A program made the translations under genes and the position numbers. Source: DATLGB01 sp038258425 (GTDB lineage Bacteria; Actinomycetota; Thermoleophilia; Solirubrobacterales; Solirubrobacteraceae). From it: DNA of 40,383 bases. The notes below the pieces were generated by a model, which did not search any database, was not told the origin of the DNA, and was given only the letters and a program-made list of their open reading frames with translations. The first letter of the stretch is position 1; each line of letters opens with the position of its first letter. This document shows positions 27,782-39,548 of the stretch, piece by piece. The DNA lies in NCBI GenBank assembly GCA_038258425.1, contig JBBSPV010000036.1:1-40383 (forward strand), in the 5' to 3' direction.

Positions 27782-29910
27782 CCCGACGGGTCGCGGCCGT
27801 GCTGGCGCTCGCCGTCGCCGTGCCCCTCATGCTCATCGTCACCGGCAGCGCCCGGGCCGCGACGCCCGAGCCGCCGCTGCGCAACGCGGACTACTTCGCC
27901 TTCGCCGACCACGTGGCGGCGGCGCTGGAGAGCTCGTGGTCGCCGAAGCAAGGCATCTACACGACGGGCGCGCGCTCGATCGACACGATCGCCAACGCCG
28001 CGATGCTCACGGTCTTCGCCACCGCTGCGGCCTACGGGCACGCCGGGCCGGCCCGCGACGACGCGCGCGCCCGGCTGCTGGCCCGCCGGCTCACGGACGC
28101 CCCGCCCTGGTACACCGCGCCGCGGCCCCCGCGCTACGACAAGATGTTCCACACCCCGGGGTGGACGTCGAACATGGACGGCCCCTACGTCGACATGGAC
28201 AAGTCGATCGACCCGAAGGTCGCCGAGGGGCTGCAGATCGCCTACCGGACCCGCGACGTGCTCGGCCTCGACGCCGAGACCGTGCGGCGCATCCGCGAGG
28301 AGATCCACGCCGTCTCGCACGTCGACTTCTTCCGCTATCCGAAGGTTCGCCTGAACCAGATCAACTGGAACAGCGAGCTCTACGCGTACGACTGGCTCGT
28401 CAACGGCGACGCGGAGCTGCTCAAGCGCGACTACCGCCGCCACGTGGACGCCTTCACCCGCGGCTTCAAGCGGCCGCAGATCGCGGGTGGCGCCCCGAAC
28501 GTCGGCCCGAGCTACCGCTTCACCTACCAGAGCAACGCGCCGCTGAGTCATCCCCGCAACGTCGACAGCGCGGAGTACGCGAACATGACGCTGCACTTCC
28601 TCTACTGGTACCGCACGGCGCTTCAGGCGGGCATGATCCCCCTGTCGCGCGAGGACCGCCGGCTGCTGCGCGGGTGGGTCCAGCGCGACCTCTACGGCTA
28701 TTGGACCCACGCCGGCTTCATGAACTGGGACACGGGCTGGAGCTACGAGCGGTGGATGAAGGGCAAGGCCTGGGCCTACGCCCAGCAGGGGCTGATCGCC
28801 ATCGCCGCGTCCCCGAGCTTCACCCGGCACAAGGCCGAGAGCGCCTACGCGAAGTATCTCTTCGACCGTGGCCTGAAGCTCTACGAGCACCTGGGCCGCC
28901 AGCGGCCCGGGCGCTCGTGGCGGCCGAGCGCGCAGCTGTTCGGCATCGGCCGCCAGGGCGCGCCGGCCACGAAGATGTTCTGGGCGCGGATGGCGGCGAA
29001 CGCGGCCCGCGCCGTGTCGGCCGGGCTGGGCGGCCTGGACGCCAAGCGGCCGCCACCCTTCTACGCCTACGACGCCGACATCGGCCGCGTGGCAGTCTCC
29101 ACGCCGCGCTACTCGACCGCCATCCTCGCGGTCAACCGCGGCAAGGTGCCCTACGGCGGCCTCGACCTCGCGCGCCTCTACGACGCCGACGGCGACCCGA
29201 TCTCGGGCACGGGCGGCCGGCCCCCGTCCGCGTTCGGCGTGACCGTGCGCAGCCGCGGCGGCCGGCGGCTGCTCGCCACCCAGACCGGGCTGCACCACGA
29301 TCCCCGGCGGCCGGCGGTCGTGCTCACCCGCTCGCCGCGCGGCCGCGTGGGCCACCAGCGCCGGCTCGCGACCCAGCCCGACGCGGGGCCGTTCGGGCGG
29401 CTCTCGACGCGCGGCGTCCGGTCGACCGACGGCCTGCGGGCCGTGAGCCGGTACACGTTCCGCGAGACCTCGATCGACGGGCACTGGACGATCGCCGGCC
29501 CGCGCCTGCGCAGCTCCCGCGTCACGCTCGGACTCCCGCTGTCGGGGCGTCGCGGCACGATCCGCGCCGTCAGGGACGACGGGCGCACGCGGCGCGTGCG
29601 CTCAGGCGGCGGCTACGTGAGCCTGCGCGGCATCCGCGCCTTCGAGCTGCGCGGTCCCCACGGCGGCTACCGGGTGGGGCTGGGAAGGGACCTGCGCGGC
29701 GCGGCGCACACGCTTAGCGCGCGCTGGCAGCGGGTCAACCCGCGCGGCGGGCCGACGCTGCAGCTCGTACTGCGGGCGCCGCGGCGCGGGCGGCTCGAGA
29801 TCCGCGCGCGGATCGTGCCGATCGCGGCCGGCGCACCCGACGCGGCGGACGTCGCGCCGGAGCCGACGCCGACCCCGCTGCCCGAGCCGTCACCGTCGCC
29901 GGCGCCCTAG
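27778..29910 (+). CDS. Large secreted protein, unknown; possible toroid-type glycan enzyme
   Basis: Not firmly recognised. 710 residues with a signal peptide (1-23, ending ARA), a helical region rich in Trp and Tyr (about 30-410), a beta-rich region (about 415-675) and a proline-rich C-terminus. The helical part (NQINWNSELYAYDW, then HLYW-like segments and MNWDTGWSYERWMKGKAW) resembles the alpha/alpha-toroid of polysaccharide lyases and glycosidases. The helical-then-beta order also fits that group. I could not name a family. The GTG start overlaps the stop of the sulfatase-like gene. The stop codon lies in the loop of a terminator hairpin. Confidence 0.72.
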   Translation: MTRRVAAVLALAVAVPLMLIVTGSARAATPEPPLRNADYFAFADHVAAALESSWSPKQGIYTTGARSIDTIANAAMLTVFATAAAYGHAGPARDDARARLLARRLTDAPPWYTAPRPPRYDKMFHTPGWTSNMDGPYVDMDKSIDPKVAEGLQIAYRTRDVLGLDAETVRRIREEIHAVSHVDFFRYPKVRLNQINWNSELYAYDWLVNGDAELLKRDYRRHVDAFTRGFKRPQIAGGAPNVGPSYRFTYQSNAPLSHPRNVDSAEYANMTLHFLYWYRTALQAGMIPLSREDRRLLRGWVQRDLYGYWTHAGFMNWDTGWSYERWMKGKAWAYAQQGLIAIAASPSFTRHKAESAYAKYLFDRGLKLYEHLGRQRPGRSWRPSAQLFGIGRQGAPATKMFWARMAANAARAVSAGLGGLDAKRPPPFYAYDADIGRVAVSTPRYSTAILAVNRGKVPYGGLDLARLYDADGDPISGTGGRPPSAFGVTVRSRGGRRLLATQTGLHHDPRRPAVVLTRSPRGRVGHQRRLATQPDAGPFGRLSTRGVRSTDGLRAVSRYTFRETSIDGHWTIAGPRLRSSRVTLGLPLSGRRGTIRAVRDDGRTRRVRSGGGYVSLRGIRAFELRGPHGGYRVGLGRDLRGAAHTLSARWQRVNPRGGPTLQLVLRAPRRGRLEIRARIVPIAAGAPDAADVAPEPTPTPLPEPSPSPAP

Positions 29911-29925
29911 CGGCGCCGGCGACGG
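29893..29925. terminator. 14-bp hairpin between convergent genes
   Basis: 29893-29906 pairs perfectly with 29912-29925 (ccgtcgccggcgcc and its reverse complement). The 5-base loop, ctagc, contains the TAG stop of the upstream gene. It lies just before the end of the opposing DUF2382 gene, so it can act in both directions. Confidence 0.8.
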
Positions 29926-29932
29926 GCCGGGC

Positions 29933-30757
29933 CTAGCGGCGGGCCTCGTCGGCGTCGTCCGTGTCGATCTGCTCCTTGCGGACGTCCTCGGAGACCGTCT
30001 GCTCGTCCGTGACGGTGTCCTTGTCCATCCGCACGCGCTCCTTGGCGACGGTCCGCTTGTCGACGACGGGCTCCTCGGCGTGCAGGGTGACCTCGTGCTC
30101 CTCCTCGGAGATGTCCGGGCCGCTGCCCGCGTCGCCGCGGTTGGCGTCGGTGATCGGCTCGCGCTCGACGCGGACCTCCTCGCGCTGCACGGGAACCGTC
30201 TGGGTGACATTCTCGGTGACGACGTACTTGCGCAGGCGGGCGCGGCCCGTCTCGCGGGAGGCGGTGCCGACCCGCAGCTCCTCCTCCGAGCGCGTCATCG
30301 CGTCGTCGGTCGTCGGGCCCGACGTGTCGTGGCCGACCGTGTCCCGATCGCCGTCGTGGTCGCGATCCGTGCGGTCGCGATCACTGTCGACGCCGCCCGT
30401 GGTGCCCACGCCGTCGCCATGGCCCGAGCCGGTGTCGCCCGAGTCGTAGTCCAGGCCGTAGTGGCGGTAGAGCCCCTGCTCCTCCTCGGCGGAGAGCGCG
30501 CCGTCGGCGTCGATGCTCGGCGCGTCCTTGACCTGGGCCTTCTCGTACTGCACGCGGACGTCGTCGCCGTCGCGGTCGGCGCCCTGGAGCGGCACGAACG
30601 TCGACTTGGAGCCGAACAGGCCGGTGTTGACGAGTGCCCACTCGGGACGGCCGGTGCTCGTGTCCTCGTAGATGTCGTCGATCTTGCCGATCTTGTCGCC
30701 GCTGCGATCGACCAGCGTGCCGCCGCGCGCGGCGGCGAAATCTTCCATCTGAGCCAT
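29933..30757 (-). CDS. PRC-barrel and DUF2382 (YsnF-like) stress-type protein
   Basis: A 274-residue, very acidic cytosolic protein. Residues 1-105 form a PRC-barrel (GGTLVDRSGDKIGKIDDIYE, then RPEWALVNTGLFGSKSTFVP). A repetitive Asp/Gly/Arg-rich linker follows (about 108-160). The DUF2382 domain is at about 160-270 (LRVGTASRETGRARLRKYV, then PVQREEVRVEREPI). This pairing is common in actinobacteria and is usually linked to general stress. The ATG at 30757 follows AAGGAG with 7-base spacing. Repeated GGGAC boxes lie upstream. It converges on the secreted-protein gene. Confidence 0.9.
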   Translation of the reverse strand: MAQMEDFAAARGGTLVDRSGDKIGKIDDIYEDTSTGRPEWALVNTGLFGSKSTFVPLQGADRDGDDVRVQYEKAQVKDAPSIDADGALSAEEEQGLYRHYGLDYDSGDTGSGHGDGVGTTGGVDSDRDRTDRDHDGDRDTVGHDTSGPTTDDAMTRSEEELRVGTASRETGRARLRKYVVTENVTQTVPVQREEVRVEREPITDANRGDAGSGPDISEEEHEVTLHAEEPVVDKRTVAKERVRMDKDTVTDEQTVSEDVRKEQIDTDDADEARR

Positions 30758-30796
30758 GAAGGAGCTCCTTGCGGCTGCGCCGCGGTTGGATCGGTC

Positions 30797-30840
30797 GTCC
30801 CGGCTGGGACACTCTTGACGGAGCTGTCCCATCTGTCCCG
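30797..30840 (-). promoter_or_regulatory. Cluster of GGGAC/GTCCC boxes upstream of the DUF2382 gene
   Basis: Read on the minus strand, GGGACAG occurs twice in phase (9-base step), then GTCCCA and GGGAC again. On the plus strand, tgggaca (30805-30811) and tgtccca (30825-30831) form a perfect 7-bp inverted repeat. The cluster lies 40-83 bases upstream of the start, where a promoter or operator is expected. The regulator is unknown. Confidence 0.4.
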
Positions 30841-30889
30841 GTTGCACGCGGAGGCGGTCAGGTGACCGCCCCGGCCATGTCAGCGGATC

Positions 30890-32128
30890 GTGCGCGTGTG
30901 GACGCGTCGCGGCCGCACGGACCCGGCGGCCCGCGGCGCCGCCCTGCGGCGGGCGGCGTTCGTGATGCGCGAGCACGTCGACGAGCTCACGGACCTGCTC
31001 GTGGCGAGAACGGCAAGCACGACGACGACGCCCGAGGCGGCATCGAGGCCGGCATCGGCACGCTCGAGCAGTACGCCGAGCTCGGACCCCTGCACCGCGG
31101 GCGCAGCCTGCAGGGCGGCCGCGACGCCCTCGACGTCATGCTCTGGGAACCGCGCGGTGTCGCGGCCGTCCTCACCCCGTTCAACGACCCCGTGGCCATC
31201 GCCTGCGGTCTGCTGGGCGCCAACCTCGCGGTCGGCAACACCGTCGTGTTCAAGCCGTCGGAGCGCACACCGCTCGCGTGCGCGCGCACCGTGGAGCTCT
31301 GGGACCTGCCCCGGGCGTCGTCGAGGTCGTCCACGGGGCGGGGGAGACGGGCCGCGCGCTCGCCGCCCATCCGTCCGTCGACCTCGTCTGCCACGTCGGC
31401 GCGGTCGCGACGGGGCGGGAGATCGGCCAGGCCTGCGCCGCACGTGGGGTCAAGGCGCTGCTCGAGCTCGGCGGCAACGACGCCGTCATCGTCGACGCGG
31501 GCGTGGACCCGGCCTGGGCGGCGGGCGAGGTCGCCACCGGGGCCTTCGCCAACGCGGGTCAGCTCTGCGTCGCCGCCGAGCGCGTCACGTCCACCGCGAC
31601 GTCGCCGAGGCCTTCGTCGACGCGCTCGTCGACCGGGCCCGGGCCATGGAGATCGGCCCGCTGATCGACGGGCGCCAGCGCGACGCGGTCCACGCCCACG
31701 TGCGCGCGGCGGTCGAGGCCGGGGCGACCGTGCTCGCCGGCGGCGAGATCCCGGACGGCCCGGGCTTCCACTACCCGCCGACGGTGCTCACCGGCGTCCC
31801 GGCCGGCACCGCGCTGATGTGGGAGGAGACGTTCGGCCCCGTCGTGGTCGTCGACGACTTCGACGAGGCGCTCGCCCGGGCCGACGACACCGCCTACGGC
31901 CTCGCCGCCGTCGTGCTCACCCCGAGCCAGGCCAACGCCCAGCGTGCCGTCCGCGAGCTGCGGGCCGGGACGGTCAAGCTCAACGCGATGTTCGGCGGCG
32001 CGCCGGGCGGGGCGGCGCACCCGCACAAGGCCTCCGGGAGCGGCTTCGGCTACGGCCCGGAGCTGCTCGACGAGGTCGCCCAGGTCAAGGTCGTGCACTA
32101 CGGCGTGGCGCCGCGCGCAGGGGCCTGA
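30890..32128 (+). pseudogene. Aldehyde dehydrogenase pseudogene (three frameshifts, 5' truncated)
   Basis: The pieces reassemble into one NAD(P)-dependent aldehyde dehydrogenase. In order they are: AARGAALRRAAFVMREHVDE; then in another frame GGIEAGIGTLEQYAELG to VVFKPSERTPLA; then in a third frame GVVEVVHGAGETGRALAAHP, ELGGND (catalytic Glu) and FANAGQLC (catalytic Cys); then back to the first frame from HVHRDVAEAFVDAL to the end. Single-base losses are at about 31004, 31309 and 31587. About 40-50 N-terminal residues of a normal enzyme are also missing. All other genes here have clean frames, which favours real decay over poor sequence quality. Neither programmed frameshifting nor a functional product is likely. 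Confidence 0.85.
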
Positions 32129-32146
32129 AGGCCCGCGGGCGCCTGC

Positions 32147-32152
32147 TATTCT
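32147..32152 (+). promoter_or_regulatory. Extended -10-like TGCTATTCT upstream of fusA
   Basis: The hexamer TATTCT is preceded by TGC, giving an extended -10. It lies 172 bases before the fusA start and just after the aldehyde dehydrogenase pseudogene. The best -35 candidate (ctgaag at 32125) is poor. This promoter would give fusA a long leader. Confidence 0.45.
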
Positions 32153-32261
32153 CATCGGTCGGCCCGGGCCTGGCGGATCACTCGTCGCCCGAGAGCCGAG
32201 GCTCAGCACGCCCATGGAGACCCGTCGCACATAGCGTCACGCCCCGGAGCTCTCCTGCAGT

Positions 32262-32296
32262 GACGTGAGGGGCCTGCCGGGCCCCTTTCTCACGTC
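32262..32296 (+). promoter_or_regulatory. Hairpin in the fusA leader, possible attenuator
   Basis: gacgtgag (32262-32269) pairs with ctcacgtc (32289-32296). Inside, gggcc (32270-32274) pairs with ggccc (32280-32284) around tgccg, leaving cttt as a bulge. The inner stem followed by cttt also resembles a terminator. It lies 28 bases upstream of the fusA start codon. Nothing else gene-like is seen in 32129-32324. Confidence 0.5.
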
Positions 32297-32324
32297 TACG
32301 CCCCCCTTTCAGGAACCCCCTCAC

Positions 32325-34424
<2,100 letters not shown>

Positions 34425-34433
34425 CCCAGCGCC

Positions 34434-34439
34434 TAGACT
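34434..34439 (+). promoter_or_regulatory. -10-like TAGACT between fusA and tuf
   Basis: cgccTAGACTcc lies 48 bases before the tuf ATG, in the gap after fusA. It fits the TAnnCT pattern seen before rpsL, fusA and the operon at 23948, and could give tuf an additional promoter. No matching -35 is clear. Confidence 0.35.
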
Positions 34440-34487
34440 CCACAACCGACTTTTTCAGACAGAGACAGACAGAGGAGCATTCGAGAG

Positions 34488-35675
<1,188 letters not shown>

Positions 35676-35681
35676 GACACT

Positions 35682-35710
35682 GAGGGCGCCGCCTCGTCGG
35701 CGCCCTCTTC
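35682..35710 (+). terminator. Terminator-like hairpin after tuf
   Basis: gagggcgccg (35682-35691) pairs perfectly with cggcgccctc (35698-35707) around a 6-base loop, followed by ttc. It would separate fusA-tuf from the S10 operon or attenuate read-through. Confidence 0.7.
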
Positions 35711-35721
35711 ACGCGGCACCC

Positions 35722-35747
35722 GAAGGCGGGTCACAGCACCCGCCTTC
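35722..35747 (+). promoter_or_regulatory. Second hairpin in the S10 operon leader
   Basis: gaaggcgggt (35722-35731) pairs perfectly with acccgccttc (35738-35747) around cacagc. It lies 58 bases before rpsJ and 14 bases after the tuf hairpin. In enteric bacteria the S10 operon leader is the site of L4 autoregulation; whether this hairpin plays a similar role is unknown. Confidence 0.45.
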
Positions 35748-35805
35748 CGCACGCAAGCAGCCAGTCAGAGACTCCACCACACACTTCGGACAGAAAAAAC
35801 CCCAC

Positions 35806-36129
35806 GTGGCCCCCCAGAACAAGATCCGCATCCGCCTCAAGGCGTACGACTCCTCCGCGATCGAGACCGCGGCGAAGGAGATCGTGGAGACCGCGACGCG
35901 GACCGGTGCCACCGTGTCCGGACCCGTGCCGCTGCCGACGGAGAAGAACGTGTACTGCGTCATCCGGTCCCCGTTCAAGGACAAGGACTCTCGCGAGCAC
36001 TTCGAGATCCGCACGCACAAGCGGCTCATCGACATCCTCCAGCCCACGCCGAAGACCGTCGACTCGCTGCAGCGGCTCGACCACCTGCCCGCCGGCGTCG
36101 ACATCGAGATCAAGCTCGCCTTCGCCTGA
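35806..36129 (+). CDS. rpsJ: 30S ribosomal protein S10
   Basis: A 107-residue head protein of the 30S subunit, also NusE in transcription antitermination. KIRIRLKAYD, GPVPLPTEKNVYCVIRSP and REHFEIRTHKRLIDIL are family hallmarks. The GTG at 35806 matches the usual N-terminus; no strong ribosome-binding site precedes it (only cggacagaaaaaa). The longer upstream frame crosses both leader hairpins and is rejected. It is the first gene of the S10 operon, and its stop overlaps rplC. Confidence 0.97.
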   Translation: MAPQNKIRIRLKAYDSSAIETAAKEIVETATRTGATVSGPVPLPTEKNVYCVIRSPFKDKDSREHFEIRTHKRLIDILQPTPKTVDSLQRLDHLPAGVDIEIKLAFA

Positions 36130-36746
36130 TGCCCGCGATCCTCGCCAAGAAGCTGGGCATGACCCAGCGCTTCCAGGACGACGGGCGCGTCGAGCGCGTG
36201 ACCGTGCTTCAGGCCGGGCCGTGTCCGGTGACCGCCGTGCGCACGGACGAGGTCGACGGCTACGTCGCCGTCCAGCTCGGCTTCGGCGCCGTGCGCGAGA
36301 AGACGCTCTCCAAGCCCGAGCTCGGCCACCTCAAGAAGGCCTCGGCGCCCCCGATGCGCCACCTCGTGGAGTTCCGCGACGAGGCCGGCGAGCTGCAGGT
36401 CGGCGACTCCGTCACGGTCGAGACCTTCGAGGTCGGCCAGAAGGTCAAGGTCGCCGGCACCTCCAAGGGCAAGGGCTTCCAGGGCACGATCAAGCGCCAC
36501 CGCTTCGGCTCCGGGCCCAAGTCCCACGGCTCGCACAACAAGCGCGCCCCGGGCTCCGTCGGCGCCTCGGCCACCCCGTCACGGGTCATGAAGGGCATCA
36601 AGCTGCCCGGCCAGATGGGCAACCGGCGCGTCACCCAGAAGGGGCTCGAGATCGTCGAGCTGCTGCCCACCGAGAACCTCATGCTCGTCCGCGGCGCCGT
36701 GCCCGGCCCCAAGGGCGGCACGGTGGAGGTGCGCACCGATGGCTGA
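36129..36746 (+). CDS. rplC: 50S ribosomal protein L3
   Basis: A 205-residue protein near the peptidyl-transferase centre. The N-terminal AILAKKLGMTQRFQDDGRVE and the central GTSKGKGFQGTIKRH and GSHNKRAPGSVG loops identify it. It starts on the last base of the rpsJ stop codon and overlaps rplD by 8 bases, indicating translational coupling. Confidence 0.98.
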   Translation: MPAILAKKLGMTQRFQDDGRVERVTVLQAGPCPVTAVRTDEVDGYVAVQLGFGAVREKTLSKPELGHLKKASAPPMRHLVEFRDEAGELQVGDSVTVETFEVGQKVKVAGTSKGKGFQGTIKRHRFGSGPKSHGSHNKRAPGSVGASATPSRVMKGIKLPGQMGNRRVTQKGLEIVELLPTENLMLVRGAVPGPKGGTVEVRTDG

Positions 36747-37380
36747 CCTCAAGGCGCCGATCCTCGGCGGCTCGGAGAGCGTGGACCTCGACGCCGAGGT
36801 GTTCGGCGCGGCCTTCAACGGCCCGCTCTTGCACGAGGTCGTCGTGGCCGAGCTCGCCGCGCGCCGCCAGGGCACGCACTCGACCAAGACGCGCGGGATG
36901 GTCTCCGGCGGCGGGGCCAAGCCCTGGCGCCAGAAGGGCACGGGCCGCGCTCGCGCCGGCACCTCGCGCTCGCCGCTGTGGAACGGCGGCGGCACGGTCT
37001 TCGGCCCCAGCCCGCGTCACTACACGGTCAAGGTCAACCGCAAGGCGCGCAGGGCGGCGTTGCGCAGCGCGCTGTCCGTGCACGCCGAGCGTGGCTCGCT
37101 CGCGGTGCTCGACGCCTCCGGCTTCGAGGCGCCCTCCACGAAGCAGGCCCTCGGCCTCCTTCATGGCCGCGACGGGGGTGCCGTCCTCGTGGTCGTCGGG
37201 GGGTCGGATCTCGCGGCTTCCAAGTCCTTCCGCAACCTCGAGCGCGTGACCGTCCTGCCCGCGGAGGCCGCCGGCGTCGCCGACGTGGTGCGCGCCGCCC
37301 AGCTCGTGCTCACGCGGGAGTCCCTGGACGCGCTCAGCGAGCGCGCCACGGGCACGGCTCGCAAGGAGGCGACGGCCTGA
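36739..37380 (+). CDS. rplD: 50S ribosomal protein L4
   Basis: A 213-residue protein lining the exit tunnel. RQGTHSTKTRGMVSGGGAKP and WRQKGTGRARAGTSRSP form the extended tunnel loop. The body is of normal length. In some bacteria L4 also represses its own operon through the leader; the hairpins upstream of rpsJ would be the place to look. It overlaps rplC by 8 bases, and its stop overlaps rplW by one. Confidence 0.98.
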   Translation: MADLKAPILGGSESVDLDAEVFGAAFNGPLLHEVVVAELAARRQGTHSTKTRGMVSGGGAKPWRQKGTGRARAGTSRSPLWNGGGTVFGPSPRHYTVKVNRKARRAALRSALSVHAERGSLAVLDASGFEAPSTKQALGLLHGRDGGAVLVVVGGSDLAASKSFRNLERVTVLPAEAAGVADVVRAAQLVLTRESLDALSERATGTARKEATA

Positions 37381-37675
37381 TGGATCCCACCCAGGTGCTC
37401 ATCCGCCCCGTCGTCTCGGAGAAGTCCTACGTGCTGGCCACGGCGGGCAAGTACACGTTCCGCGTGCACGAGCACGCGCACAAGACCCAGATCAAGCAGG
37501 CCGTCGAGGCGCTCTTCGACGTCCACGTGCTCGACGTCGCGACGATGTCGGTCAAGGGCAAGCCCAAGCGCCGCGGCTACACCTCCGGCGCGCGCCGGTC
37601 TTGGAAGAAGGCCATCGTGCAGGTCGGCGAGGGCGACTCGATCCCGATCTTCCAGGGCCTGGAGGCCGATCTCTG

Positions 37676-37676
<1 letters not shown>
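37380..37676 (+). CDS. rplW: 50S ribosomal protein L23
   Basis: A 98-residue protein at the tunnel exit, a docking site for trigger factor and SRP. VLIRPVVSEKSYVLATAGKY and the basic loop GKPKRRGYTSGARRSWKKA are typical. The start ATG shares its A with the rplD stop, and the same arrangement recurs with rplB. Confidence 0.97.
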
Positions 37677-38517
<841 letters not shown>

Positions 38518-38521
<4 letters not shown>

Positions 38522-38799
38522 GTCGCTCTTCCAAGAAGGGCCCGTTCGTCGAGGAGCGGCTCATGTCGCGCATCGAGGCCATGAACTCCTCGGGCAACCG
38601 CACCATGGTGAGGACCTGGTCGCGGACCTCGACGATCTTCCCCGAGTTCGTGGGCCACACGATCGCCGTCCACGACGGGCGCAAGCACATCCCGGTCTTC
38701 GTCTCGGAGTCCATGGTGGGTCACAAGCTCGGGGAGTTCGCGCCGACGCGGACCTACCGCGGCCACGGTGACGACGCCCGCAAGGCGAGGCGGCGATGA
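38518..38799 (+). CDS. rpsS: 30S ribosomal protein S19
   Basis: A 93-residue head protein. SRSSKKGPFVEERLMSRIEA, TWSRTSTIFPEFVGHTIAVH and LGEFAPTRTYRGH are the conserved blocks. ATGA overlaps at both ends link it to rplB and rplV. Confidence 0.98.
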
Positions 38800-39545
38800 G
38801 CCCGCAGTCCAAGAAGCCGAAGGACCAGGACGAGCCGGAGCGCGTCGACGCCGCCGCCGAGACGCCCGACGACACGCAGGCCGAGGCCGAGGCCGTCGAG
38901 ATCGACGCGACGACGACGACCCCGGGCGAGGCCCCGGCCGAGGCCAGCGGAGGCGAAGCCGGTGGCGAGCGAAGCGAGACCGAGACCGTCGCCGAGACGA
39001 CGGGCGTCGACAAGGCCGGCGCCGAGGCGGCGGCCGTGTCCGAGCCCGTGGACGAGGCGCCGGTCGCGCCCAAGCGCCGCCGCTCGCGCGCCAAGGCCAA
39101 GCCGGAGCCGGAGGCCGAGACCGAGGCCGCCGAGGAGGCGCCCGCCGAGCCCGAAAAGCCCGCGCCGGCCGCGCGCCGCCGCGACCAGCCCCGCCCCGCC
39201 GGCGAGGCCGTCGTCGTGCGGGCCCAGGCTCGGTACGTGCGCTCCTCCGCCCGCAAGGCCCGCCTCGTCTGCGACAACGTGCGCGGCAAGTCGGTCGTCG
39301 ACGCCCGCGCCATCCTCGCCTTCTCGCCGCGCAACGTGGCCGAGGCCTGGACCAAGCTCCTCGAGTCCGCCGTCGCCAACGCGGAGAACAATCACGACCT
39401 CGACGGCGACGACCTCAAGATCGTCGCGATCTACGCCGACGAGGGTCCGACCATCAAGCGCTTCCGCCCCCGGGCGATGGGCCGTGCGACGCAGATCAAG
39501 AAGCGCACGAGCCACCTGTCCATCCAGCTGACGACCAAGGACTGA
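38796..39545 (+). CDS. rplV: 50S ribosomal protein L22 with long acidic N-terminal extension
   Basis: At 249 residues it is about twice the usual length. Residues 139-249 form a complete L22 (RAQARYVRSSARKARLVCDN through the tunnel hairpin GRATQIKKRTSHLSIQL). Residues 1-138 are a low-complexity extension rich in Glu, Ala, Thr and Pro, with a basic RRRSRAK patch at about 94-100. The extension is in frame from an ATG that overlaps the rpsS stop. An internal start nearer the core would leave a gap of roughly 400 bases in a tightly packed operon, so the long form is likely real. Confidence 0.95.
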   Translation: MSPQSKKPKDQDEPERVDAAAETPDDTQAEAEAVEIDATTTTPGEAPAEASGGEAGGERSETETVAETTGVDKAGAEAAAVSEPVDEAPVAPKRRRSRAKAKPEPEAETEAAEEAPAEPEKPAPAARRRDQPRPAGEAVVVRAQARYVRSSARKARLVCDNVRGKSVVDARAILAFSPRNVAEAWTKLLESAVANAENNHDLDGDDLKIVAIYADEGPTIKRFRPRAMGRATQIKKRTSHLSIQLTTKD

Positions 39546-39548
39546 CCC

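Noticed and set aside
30890..32128. Programmed frameshifting in the aldehyde dehydrogenase
   Set aside because: Three separate shifts plus a truncated N-terminus, with no slippery sequence and structured element at each site, fit decay better.
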